Assembly (NCBI GenBank): GCA_001313365.1
Contig: BBFS01000144.1
Location: 1-7,778, forward strand
Source of the DNA: Paenarthrobacter nitroguajacolicus JCM 14115
Lineage (GTDB): Bacteria; Actinomycetota; Actinomycetes; Actinomycetales; Micrococcaceae
DNA length: 7,778 bases
Reading direction: 5' to 3'
Part shown: positions 1 to 6,740 of the stretch, one piece after another
Layout: the number at the start of each line of letters is the position of its first letter
How positions within the stretch are numbered: the stretch's first letter is position 1
Program-made: the position numbers and the translations under genes
Notes under the pieces: model-generated
Told to the model about the DNA's origin: nothing
What the model saw: the letters and a program-made list of their open reading frames with translations, nothing else
The model's database searches: none

Positions 1-93
1 TCTACGCCGAGGGCCGGGTCCGCATCACCACTGCATATCACCTAGGATCAACTGGTTAGACAAGCGAGATACACGTCTACCAAAGGACTGGTG
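1..93. other. Leader of the MarR gene, possibly with the tail of an upstream gene
   Basis: No gene can be assigned firmly here. One plus-strand frame starting at base 3 stays open to a TAG at 56-58. Its first nine or so codons have G/C-rich third positions like real genes in this window, so it may be the last residues of a truncated upstream gene. The later codons lose that bias. An AAAGGA ribosome site at 82-87 serves the MarR gene. A weak 5-bp inverted repeat, TAGAC at 57-61 and GTCTA at 75-79, lies just upstream and could be an operator, but it is short enough to be chance. Confidence 0.3.
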
Positions 94-593
94 ATGAGCG
101 ACAAAAGTGAACGTCAGGGCTATTGGTACGGACTGGAGAGCCGCAAGCAGATGGGTGCCGTGGACGTGCTGAATGCACTCAGGACTACCGATCGGCCGAA
201 GCCGACATGCGGCGCCGAACCCAGGCTTCCATGGGGGATGGGCGAAACGGACCTCATGGCGCTCCGCTATTTGCTGGAGCCGAGCGCGCAGGCCGGGATG
301 TGGGGCCCAAGGAATTGACTGTCCGCTTGGGGGGGATTACTTCCGCTTCCATGACCTCGCTGGTGGACCGGTTGGTCAGGTCGGGCTATGTCACCCGGGA
401 GCCGCATCCTACCGATCGACGAGCGCTTATTCTCCGACCAACTCCAGGATCGGACCAGGAGGTCCGCAGCACTTTGGGCGATATGCATGCCCGAATGATG
501 GAGGTGGCGGACACCCTTGGTGCGCAGGAGTCTGCTGTGGTGGTGGACTTTCTTAGGCGTATGCGAGAAGCGATTGACGCCGTTGCCACCTGA
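94..593 (+). CDS. MarR-family transcriptional regulator (frame broken by suspected indels)
   Basis: This is a winged-helix DNA-binding regulator of the MarR family, expected to act as a cytoplasmic dimer. The ATG at 94 is chosen because AAAGGA lies six bases upstream; the GTG just before it at 91 is less well spaced. Three frames join into about 165 residues. First comes an N-terminal dimerisation helix region. It is followed by GMGETDLMALRYLLE, then KELTVRLGITSASMTSLVDR (helix-turn-helix) and SGYVTREPHPTDRRALILR (the wing, with the usual DRR). A C-terminal helix ends in FLRRMREAIDAVAT. The frame must change near 182-186 (a base missing), at 233-237 (five G where four fit) and near 285-287 (a base missing). 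The seven-G run at 329-335 stays in frame but adds one Gly to the HTH. The pieces fit one normal MarR protein, so I read the breaks as sequence errors. It is the first gene of the block and probably regulates the promoter at 601-651. Confidence 0.88.
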
Positions 594-600
594 TCCCGAC

Positions 601-629
601 TGGACTTAAGTAGTAAGTACACATATAAC
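601..629 (+). promoter_or_regulatory. Candidate sigma-70-type promoter for the small protein and kinase
   Basis: TGGACT (601-606) and TATAAC (624-629) are separated by 17 bases. The -10 matches the consensus at five of six positions; the -35 is weak. Transcription would start near 636, leaving a short leader before the ATG at 673. The AT-rich stretch stands out from the GC-rich surroundings. This is a reading by eye with no experimental support. Confidence 0.4.
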
Positions 630-651
630 TAGATAGCCAAGCTACTTACTA
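611..651. promoter_or_regulatory. 9-bp inverted repeat, candidate MarR operator
   Basis: TAGTAAGTA at 611-619 is exactly repeated in reverse complement as TACTTACTA at 643-651, with 23 bases between. A second palindrome, ACTTAAGT, lies at 604-611 and overlaps the left arm. The arms fall on the spacer of the candidate promoter and just past the expected transcription start, a position where a repressor would block transcription. MarR proteins bind AT-rich palindromes near their own or neighbouring promoters, and a MarR gene ends eight bases before the candidate -35. Which protein binds is inferred. Confidence 0.5.
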
Positions 652-672
652 GGGAATGTGTGGGAGAGAACG

Positions 673-1073
673 ATGACAGTCGCGCTGCGTGAACCAAGCT
701 CCACACCAGTGGCTGAAAATACCGTGGACATTGTCACGGAACAGGCTATCCCGCAGGGACCGTGCACTGCGGTTCCCATATGGCTATCTCCGCCGGGCCA
801 TCCTACGACTCCATGCAGTGGGTTTCTGTAGAGCCGATCTGGCCGGAGTGGGCCTGCGGTTGCGGCTTTCGGATGGATATTGACGCACTGGACCCCGTCA
901 GCGGTGTCTGGATCGCGGCCCTCCGCCGGCAGAGCCTGCAGCATGAGCTCGCCGTTGCCCAGAACACCCTCGAGCTGGCGTTCAAAAAGGCGGTCGACGG
1001 CGGTGTCGATCCTCGCGCTCTGGCCGACGTGACCGGAGTGCCTGCCACCGAAATCGAATCCCTCCTTCAGTGA
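673..1073 (+). CDS. Small protein of unknown function with a CxC motif and HTH-like C-terminus
   Basis: I do not recognise this family. The ATG at 673 has GGGAGAG five bases upstream, which fixes the start. The start frame runs MTVALREPSSTPVAENT and on to about 775. One missing base near 773-778 (three C where four would fit) moves it into the frame that ends at TGA 1071-1073. The joined product is about 133 residues. It has an unstructured N-terminus, a middle with SAGPSYDSMQWVSVEPIWPE, then WACGCGF, whose two cysteines could bind metal or form a disulphide. Next is a charged helical stretch, and the end is GVDPRALADVTGVPATEIES, which reads like a small helix-turn-helix or coiled region. There is no signal peptide or membrane segment. 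It lies directly behind the putative MarR-controlled promoter and before the kinase, so it may be co-transcribed with the kinase. Confidence 0.6.
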
Positions 1074-1166
1074 CGCTCCTTGAACGGGCGGCTGTCCGCG
1101 CTGATCGCGGGGGGGCCGCTGGAATTGATCGGCAGGGCGGCGGAACTGATCGTGGGGGGGCAATAG
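1074..1166 (+). other. Coding-like segment in frame after the stop of the small protein
   Basis: After the TGA at 1071-1073 the same frame stays open to TAG at 1164-1166. Its codons end almost always in G or C, unlike the overlapping frame of the kinase. It reads roughly GRLSALIAGPLELIGRAAEL if the two seven-G runs (1109-1115, 1154-1160) are taken as four. There is no good ATG or ribosome site; a TTG at 1080 is the only nearby start. It could be a short separate peptide, or a continuation of the small protein hidden by a miscalled TGA. I cannot decide. Confidence 0.3.
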
Positions 1167-1195
1167 CTGACCACCACGCAGTAGCTGCCAACGAG

Positions 1196-2023
1196 GTGCA
1201 CCCCCCCGAGGTGGTTCTTGGAGAACGCTACCGACTCGGCGCCCAGCTGGGTGGAGGTTCGGAAGCGTATGTCAACGAGGCCCGGGACCTGCTCTCAGGC
1301 AAAACGGTAGCGGTGAAAATTTTCAGGTCAACGGACTCCACGGACAACGCCCCCTTTCGGCGGGAGCTGGAAATCCATGGACGGTTGCGGCACAGGAATA
1401 TCGTCAGGGTCCTCGACTCGGGGGGGGACACGCCAGGCGCCGGCAGCCAGATAAGCCGCAGCTTCGTCGTGATGGAGCTGGTAGGCGGCAAGGACCTGCG
1501 TGGGTTCCTGCAGGATAATCCCGCCTCCCCCGGAGCAAACGGCGGCCTGGATGACCGATATTGCCCGCGCTTGGCCCATGTCCATCGCAGGGGGAATCGT
1601 CCACAACGACATCAAGCCCGGCAACATCCTGGTGGACTTCGCGTCCGACCCGCGCGGTCTTGGAATCGCGAAACTGGCGGACTTCGGAATTGCCCTCAAC
1701 GGACGCCACGCGGCGCCCAACTCTTCCTCGGGCACACCGCATTACCTCAGCCCCCGAAGAGGTATGCGGCGGAACGTCCACAACCGCCAGCGACATCTAC
1801 TCGCTGGGCCTGGTTGCACTCGAATGCCTGACCGGAACCAAAGCGTTCCCAGGCCCTCCCCCTCGAGTCCATGGTGGCAAGGACTCTGGGGGGGAACCCC
1901 GAATTCCCGGCACGGTGCGGCGGCGCTGGTCCATGGTGCTTCATGCCATGACAGACCCCCGACCCTGCCGGCAGGCCGTCTGCCAGCCAAGCCGTCGGCA
2001 TGCTCCGACGGCTCAGCTGGTAG
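1196..2023 (+). CDS. Soluble Ser/Thr protein kinase, Hanks type, non-RD (frame broken by suspected indels)
   Basis: This is a eukaryotic-like protein kinase that would phosphorylate Ser/Thr on partner proteins in the cytoplasm. Joining three frames gives about 271 residues, just a kinase domain, with no membrane segment or PASTA tail. In order: glycine loop LGGGSEAYV; ATP-site Lys in VAVKIF (codon 1316-1318); helix C Glu in RRELEIHGRLRHRNIV; hinge VVMELVGG; catalytic loop VHNDIKPGN (1599-1625); DFG at 1680-1688; SGTPHYLSPEE as the APE region; SDIYSLGLVALECLTG. The catalytic Asp and Lys are present, but HRD is HND. The GTG at 1196 is the best start, though its ribosome site is weak. Frame changes fall at 1527-1531, near 1570, and at 1590-1594, 1751-1755, 1858-1862, near 1914 and at 1956-1960; five of the seven are five-base G/C runs where four fit. 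Runs at 1201-1207, 1420-1427 and 1888-1894 add in-frame Pro or Gly. Probably active in the real genome. Confidence 0.88.
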
Positions 2024-2042
2024 CCAACAATCAGGCAGATAG

Positions 2043-2062
2043 CGGCATGCGTCCTTATGCCG
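2043..2062 (+). terminator. Short hairpin after the kinase gene
   Basis: CGGCAT (2043-2048) and ATGCCG (2057-2062) form a perfect 6-bp stem with an 8-base loop, 20 bases after the kinase stop. No T-run follows; a seven-G run does. It may be a weak terminator or attenuator between the kinase and the GlsB-like gene. Only 76 bases separate the two genes, so they could still be co-transcribed. Confidence 0.3.
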
Positions 2063-2099
2063 AACTGGGGGGGCCTCCTTATGAAAGAGAGAATGAAAA

Positions 2100-2363
2100 A
2101 TGGGAATCATCGGTTGGATTATTTTGGGTTTGATTGCCGGCGCCATTGCAAAGGCCATCATGCCCGGTAAGCAGGGTGGCGGCTGGATCACCACGATCCT
2201 CCTCGGCGTCGTGGGCGCCGTTCTGGGTGGTTGGATCGGCAGCGCGCTCTTCAAGGTGGGCATCAACGAGTTCTGGTCGCTGTCCACCTGGCTGCTCGCG
2301 ATCGGCGGCGCACTGCTGGTCCTCATTATCTGGGGGGGACTGGTCACGCGCAAGAAGGCATAA
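2100..2363 (+). CDS. GlsB/YeaQ/YmgE-family stress-response membrane protein
   Basis: This is a small inner-membrane protein of the transglycosylase-associated (GlsB/YeaQ/YmgE) family, which is linked to stress responses; its biochemical role is not known. The 87 residues are the usual family length. Three hydrophobic, glycine-rich helices are visible: IIGWIILGLIAGAIAKAI, then TTILLGVVGAVLGGWIGSAL, then WLLAIGGALLVLIIWG. The conserved loop PGKQGGGWI lies after the first helix and the basic tail TRKKA ends the protein. The ATG at 2100 is supported by GAGAG about eight bases upstream; the ATGs at 2081 and 2093 are in another frame. This is the only full gene here in one unbroken frame, though the seven-G run at 2332-2338 probably adds one Gly (IIWGG for IIWG). 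Confidence 0.93.
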   Translation: MGIIGWIILGLIAGAIAKAIMPGKQGGGWITTILLGVVGAVLGGWIGSALFKVGINEFWSLSTWLLAIGGALLVLIIWGGLVTRKKA

Positions 2364-2376
2364 CTGCCTGAAGACC

Positions 2377-2424
2377 AAGAGGCCCCGACGCTGCTGCAGT
2401 TTCTGCAGGGTCGGGGGGCCTCTT
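2377..2424 (+). terminator. Long terminator-like hairpin after the GlsB-like gene
   Basis: AAGAGGCCCCGAC (2377-2389) pairs with GTCGGGGGGCCTCTT (2410-2424). The arms match perfectly if the six G at 2413-2418 are really four. Inside are two CTGCAG copies (2394-2399, 2403-2408) around TTT, which extend the stem to the tip. It starts 14 bases after the stop of the GlsB-like gene. There is no long T-run, but strong GC hairpins without U-tails commonly end transcripts in actinobacteria. It could also serve the convergent luxR gene. Confidence 0.75.
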
Positions 2425-2551
2425 CGCTGCGTTCTAGTGGGTAATCCGGCCGAGTAGCCGAGTGCCTGGTCGATGAACAGGCGGGCGCCCAATCCCGTGG
2501 CACCCTTGGGGGCGCCCCCCCCTTAGAGTGAGTGATGGGCGTCATCCGAGG
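2425..2551. other. Intergenic stretch between two convergent genes
   Basis: No gene is supported on either strand between the hairpin and the luxR stop. GGGCGCC (2483-2489) can pair with GGCGCCC (2511-2517), a 7-bp GC stem that might end the luxR transcript coming from the right. An eight-C run at 2515-2522 overlaps it, so the exact stem is uncertain. Confidence 0.35.
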
Positions 2552-5240
2552 TCACGGCCAGGGCAAATATCCGGTCTTGTACGCTGCTGCAACAGCGTCA
2601 TGCCGTGAACCGGCTCCCAGCTTCGAATAAATAAGGCGAATGTGGGTCTTCACCGTGTTCACGGAAAGGTGGAGTTCCGCTGCCATCTGTTCCTGCGACA
2701 GGTGGGACGGCAGAAGCGTGAGGACCTCACGTTCCGGGGAGTCAAGGACTGCGCTCGCCGAGCCTCAGCCGGTGGGTGCATAGCAAGCAGGCGCTGGGCA
2801 ATTGCCTCTTGGGGGCCGAAGGTACCCGCTCTTTCCACCAAGAGGTCGGTGACATCCTGGGGAGCGATTGCCAACGGTCGGAGGACGTCCAGTTCGTCGG
2901 CTACATGCAGGGCTTCATCCAAGAGTTTGCCGGCTAGCGTCCGCCGTCCCGTCCGGAGGGCCATGGAACATTCCAAGACGTTCACGTGGAGCCGGGTCCA
3001 TTCCAGAACTGGCTTCACCGCACCCGTATGCAGCGGCCGGAGGCGGTCCGTGGCCGCATCGAAGCGGCTGATCCCCGCTGGTCCCTGGGCTCGCAAAAGA
3101 CAAAGCTCACCTGTTCCCGGGATCCGTTCGCCAGCCCATTCCAAGACCTCCCGAGCATGGTCGGCGTGACCCAGTGCCAGCGCGGCTGTGTGCTCAATGA
3201 CGGCTATGCAAGCAGCCAGTGGCTGCGCAAAGAGGTGATCCCTGCTGATGCGCAGCCTGGCTTGCCGCATGTCCTCGAGGGCGTTGCGCCTGTCCCCCCC
3301 GGAATCCATGTGAGCGCACGCGGTGATTATTTCCAAGGTGACTCGCATGGCAGCCCCCCCGGCTCCCTTGGCGGACGAGCCGAGTTGTCCGAGCTCGGAG
3401 ATGCCGGTTGCGGCGAACTGCAAGGCTTTGGCGGGTTCAGCGCGAAGGAGCGCTGCCGACGCATGCATGAGGGCTCCGACCGATCTTCCGGTTCCCGCTG
3501 TCCATGCTTGAGCCGGAAGCTTGTCCTCGGCGAGTCGCAGGAAGTCACTGGCACGGCGTAGCTGGCCTTGCATGGAGTGGGTGGCAGCGAGCTTGAGGTA
3601 GACCTTGCCTGTGAGGTAGCGTTGCCGGTCTCAGTGGCGTCGATCAGGGCCTCGGCAGCCTCATTCTCTGCAGTTCGGTATTTTCCCTCGACCAGTGCGG
3701 CAGTGACTTTAACCATCCTCGCCTCGATGCGGACATCGCTTCGCCGCGAGAAACGTAGGGCAGCGTAGTCCACGGTGGCCTGCGGGGGGGCCTGGTCCGC
3801 CCAGGCGTCGCTGAACCAGGAAAGGCGTGCTTTTGCCAACGCCTGCAGTTCGCGGAGATCGGGAGGTGATTCGTCATCCCGGTTTCGGTGGGCTGCCACC
3901 ATGTAGCGGGTGGCGGTAGTGGGCTGACGGCTTTCCACATGGGCCAGTGCGGCAACCACGCAGAGCTTGGGACTTGCGGCGAAAACGGTGTCGGGTAGGA
4001 CCGCCAGGCGCGGCGGACCTGGAGGAATTCGCCGGACCCCAGGAGCGTTGCGCCGTGCCGTTCAAGAATTTCGCCGATCAAGCCGTTGTCCGTGGAGTCG
4101 ATGGCGTGACTGAGCGCCGCTTCGGGTTCGCCGGCACGCTCATGCCACAGCGCAGCTATCCGGTTGTAGCTGAGCAGTTCGTCGGGCTCCATTCGCACAA
4201 GCTTTGCCCTGAAGAACGCCCGGATCATGGGACGGACCAGGAAGACCTTCCGTCCGCTGCCTGCCGACTCCGCAAGTTCCCGGTCGTCGGCCAATCCAGT
4301 GAGGATGCTTCCGGCACTCCGATGGCCGGCAAGGGCGTTGGCCTGCGCTGCGACCAGTTCGCGGCACACGCTGGTACTGGACAGTACAAGCCGTTCCTCA
4401 TCGGAAAGCGTGCGGACGATCTGCTGGTCCAGGTAATCGGCGAGCTGCCGGTTGTTGGCAGCGATGTCTCCCAAAGGGGGGGCATCGGGATCGGCGGCTT
4501 CGCGCAGGGAACGCAGAGCGAGCGCTACACAGGCAGGCCAGCCTGCGGTCTGCCTGAACAGCTCGCGCAGTTGATGCTTCCCCCCCATCAGGGTGGTTGT
4601 CTTTGCCGCCAGCACATTGATTTCTTCCAGGGTGAAGGCGAGATCTTTCGAGCGAAGCTCCACGATGCGTCCGCCCAGACGGTAGGGTCCGGGATCAACC
4701 GCAGAGTTGTCCCTGTAAGCCAACGCCAAATGGAGGGGGGGAGGCCTGTTTGGTTGAGAAGTGCGGGCAGCCAGTAATCGCGTTCGTCTGGGGGGCGAAG
4801 GTGTCCACTCCGTCGATGACCAGGCGAACGGTTGCGTCGATTGCAGTGAGCTCCTGGGCCAGATTTCCCAGGACGTCGCCGGCGTTCTCCTCGTCCCCCG
4901 GAAAATTGCCTGAGTGCACCGGGCGGGATGGCCGGGCAGCGCCTCAGCGCCTGCAATATCGCGGGCCAAAGCGCATCCCGGTTGTGTTGGGTGGGGGCTG
5001 AGCCACGCCACGTTGTGCATCTGACCTTCGAGCCACTGGCTCAACAGCACTGTTTTTCCATACCCGGCAGGGGCACAGATGAGGACGGTTTCGGCCGTGC
5101 AATCAAGCTTGGCCACGAGTCGGGATCGAGCCAGAAGAGCCAAGGGCAGCCGGGGGGGCCGCGGTCGGCTTCAGGCTCAAGAGGTCCGGGCGGGTACCAC
5201 CTTGGTCGTCCACTCCTTCAGTGTAGGGGGGGCGGTGCAT
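2552..5240 (-). CDS. Large ATP-binding LuxR-family regulator, MalT-like (LAL type; frame broken by suspected indels)
   Basis: This is a transcription activator with an N-terminal STAND ATPase, a central helical repeat region and a C-terminal LuxR helix-turn-helix. Joined frames give about 890 residues, the usual length of the family. The P-loop ICAPAGYGKTVLLSQW lies near residues 55-70 (about 5045-5080). The Walker B-like strand VRLVIDGVD is near 4810-4835. The region from about 4050 to 2770 is helical and TPR-like. The last 60 residues hold SPEREVLTLL, then SQEQMAAELHLSVNTVKTHI, then YSKLGAGSRHDAVA (2552-2745), the typical GerE/LuxR fold. The ATG at 5240-5238 is supported by GGTGA seven bases upstream. 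Frame changes fall at 5152-5158, 4993-4997, 4895-4899, 4790-4795, 4735-4741, and near 3998, 3626 and 2760. Six other seven-base runs stay in frame. It is divergent from the membrane protein at 5437, a likely target. The ligand is unknown. Confidence 0.9.
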
Positions 5241-5247
5241 CGAGGAT

Positions 5248-5264
5248 TCACCCGGTACGGGTGA
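5248..5264 (-). promoter_or_regulatory. Palindrome covering the luxR ribosome binding site
   Basis: TCACCCG (5248-5254) and CGGGTGA (5258-5264) are perfect inverted repeats around GTA. On the minus strand the arm nearer the gene contains GGTGA, which matches the 16S anti-Shine-Dalgarno and sits seven bases before the ATG at 5240. The far arm contains TCACC, so in the mRNA the site would be paired with its own mimic. It may be a translational control hairpin, or a protein operator for autoregulation. Confidence 0.55.
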
Positions 5265-5436
5265 GCGCGTACTTTAGGGCTCGACGACGGGTGGCCCGCA
5301 ATGCGGTCACTGGTCAGAACCCGGCGTGCACCAGCCCGTCGGTCACAATTCTCCCGTAGCTGGACGACTGCAGACGACATCCAAGGGTCGGTTACGCTGC
5401 TCAAAGCCACGCCACTCCGCACGCATAGGGCCACCA
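5265..5436. promoter_or_regulatory. Divergent promoter region between luxR and the membrane protein
   Basis: These 172 bases must hold the start signals of both divergent genes. No convincing -35/-10 pair was found. The sequence holds two similar words, GTCGGTCAC near 5338 and GTCGGTTAC near 5390, that could be activator sites, but they are short. An AGGG about six bases before 5437 is the ribosome site of the membrane protein. Confidence 0.35.
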
Positions 5437-6683
5437 ATGACGCACTCTTTTGCAGCTGACCACGCCATCCCGCAGACGGGAAGTTCGCCCAAACCTTCGC
5501 CCGAACCCAGCGTCGAACACAGCGCCGCCGGCACCGCCTTGGGAGCCTTCGGAATGGTGGCCGTCGTCGGTGTATTCGCGCTTCTCCTCCACACGCTGGC
5601 GCAGCATTCGCCGCGGACTGGTCCTGGCTACGCGGGATGGCCGCAAGACGCCGTTGACACCCCGTTGGGCGCCGTGCGCTGGTTCCTGGGCGACATGACA
5701 GAGCCACTGTTCTACAAGTCCGATCTCGCAGCGCTCGGACTACTCGGGGGCGCCGCGGTCGCGTGGTGGGTTGGCCGACGAGGTGCGAAATGGGCGGGCT
5801 CGCTTGGCTATGGGACGGGCCTTTGGCCTTGGGTCCTGGTATCCGCGTCCATGAGCTTGATTCTGTCCAACCTCGTGTTCGGCTGGATGCTCGACGACGG
5901 ATGGCAGCCAACGTTCGTGCCTTTCGTTTGCGTCGCGCCCGCCCTGGTCCTGATGTACGGAGCGGGTTGGCGGACCTGCATCACCGGCGCGGTCCTTGGA
6001 GCGGCCACCACCACACCCTTGGCGTTGTTGTTCATAGTTACCGTCTCAGAACCGCTCGGCCTGCCACCCGTGGTTGGGGGGGGTGTCCTCGCAATGTCGG
6101 TGGGTTCGGTCATCTCGTTCCTGGCCGCCCGGCGGATGCCGTGGCTCGTCCTGCGGGAGCCGCGACCGGCTACGCAACCGGAGTTGCCGCCGTCGAGCTT
6201 CAACCGAAACTTGGCTGGCGACGCCGCCTGGGCTGCGCGCAGGGTGCTCAAGGACTTCACTGAAACGCATTTTTTCGCCAACGAGCTCGCCGCCGCCTGT
6301 TTGATCCTGGCTGTGGCGGCGGCATTTGTCCTGAACCCGGCGCTGCCGTCGTACGGGACGGGCCTGCTCCCTCACATACTGTTTGCCCAAGCGTTGACCT
6401 CGGCCATCGGCGTCACGCTGTGGCGGGGGGGCTGGTACCGCGACGGCGGGTGGGCGGCCACCTACGCGTCCGTGGTGTCAGTGGCTCCTGCGGCAGTCCT
6501 CGCGTATGGCGGCTCCTGGACGGGAATGGTGGGCGGCGCCGTGGTGGGTGCGGTCCTCGCACCGCCTCTGGCCAGGGCAATTTCCGCGCGGTTGCGGCCG
6601 GCTTCCATCCGGTCATCGGCAATACAGCGGCCATGGCCGTCTCGACGGCGATTGCCTTACCCGTGATTGGGCTGCTGCTGTAG
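5437..6683 (+). CDS. Multi-pass membrane protein with two repeated halves, function unknown
   Basis: I do not recognise the family. The ATG at 5437 follows AGGG by six bases. About 415 residues are predicted. A Pro/Ser-rich cytoplasmic N-terminus of about 30 residues is followed by one helix (ALGAFGMVAVVGVFALLLHT) and then two similar units of about five helices each. Unit 1 (residues about 80-240) has DMTEPLFYKSDLAA, YGTGLWPW, GWQPTFVPFVCVAPALVLMY and GAVLGAATTTPLA. Unit 2 (about 255-415) has DFTETHFFANELAA, YGTGLLPH, GWAATYASVVSVAPAAVLAY and GAVVGAVLAPPLA. The matching order shows an internal duplication, as in many transporters. One base appears to be missing near 6594-6596; after it the protein continues FHPVIGNTAAMAVSTAIALP and ends at TAG 6681-6683. 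Runs at 6076-6083 and 6425-6431 add in-frame Gly. It is divergent from the LuxR gene, which may regulate it. A transport role is inference only. Confidence 0.75.
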
Positions 6684-6687
6684 TTTG

Positions 6688-6705
6688 CGCGGGACTTGGC
6701 CCGCG
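6688..6705. terminator. Hairpin after the membrane protein gene
   Basis: CGCGGG (6688-6693) and CCCGCG (6700-6705) form a 6-bp all-GC stem with a 6-base loop, five bases after the stop at 6683. It lies between convergent genes and could end either transcript. No T-run follows. Confidence 0.5.
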
Positions 6706-6716
6706 ACAGTTCGCTC

Positions 6717-6737
6717 GTCCGGCTGCCCCTTTCGGAC
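6717..6737. terminator. Second hairpin between the convergent genes
   Basis: GTCCG (6717-6721) and CGGAC (6733-6737) form a 5-bp stem with an 11-base loop, just beyond the stop of the ZIP gene. Read on the minus strand it would be a weak terminator of the ZIP transcript. The stem is short, so it may be chance. Confidence 0.35.
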
Positions 6738-6740
6738 AGC

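Noticed and set aside
1071..1073. TGA as a selenocysteine or programmed readthrough codon
   Set aside because: No SECIS-like stem or selenoprotein context is visible, and the error rate in this window makes a simpler explanation likely.
642..1163. 173-residue minus-strand open frame
   Set aside because: It is antisense to the small protein gene, which has a strong ribosome site and fitting codon bias; the minus frame has neither.
1742..2545. 267-residue minus-strand open frame opposite the kinase and GlsB-like genes
   Set aside because: It lies antisense to two recognisable genes, has low-complexity Pro/Arg-rich sequence with no family features, and runs across the terminator hairpin.
3947..4777. 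276-residue plus-strand open frame inside luxR
   Set aside because: The minus strand carries clear LuxR ATPase sequence across the same bases; the plus frame resembles no family.
5177..5911. 244-residue minus-strand open frame over the luxR start and the membrane protein
   Set aside because: Arg/Ser/Pro-rich shadow of the membrane protein gene; crosses the divergent promoter region and has no recognisable domain.
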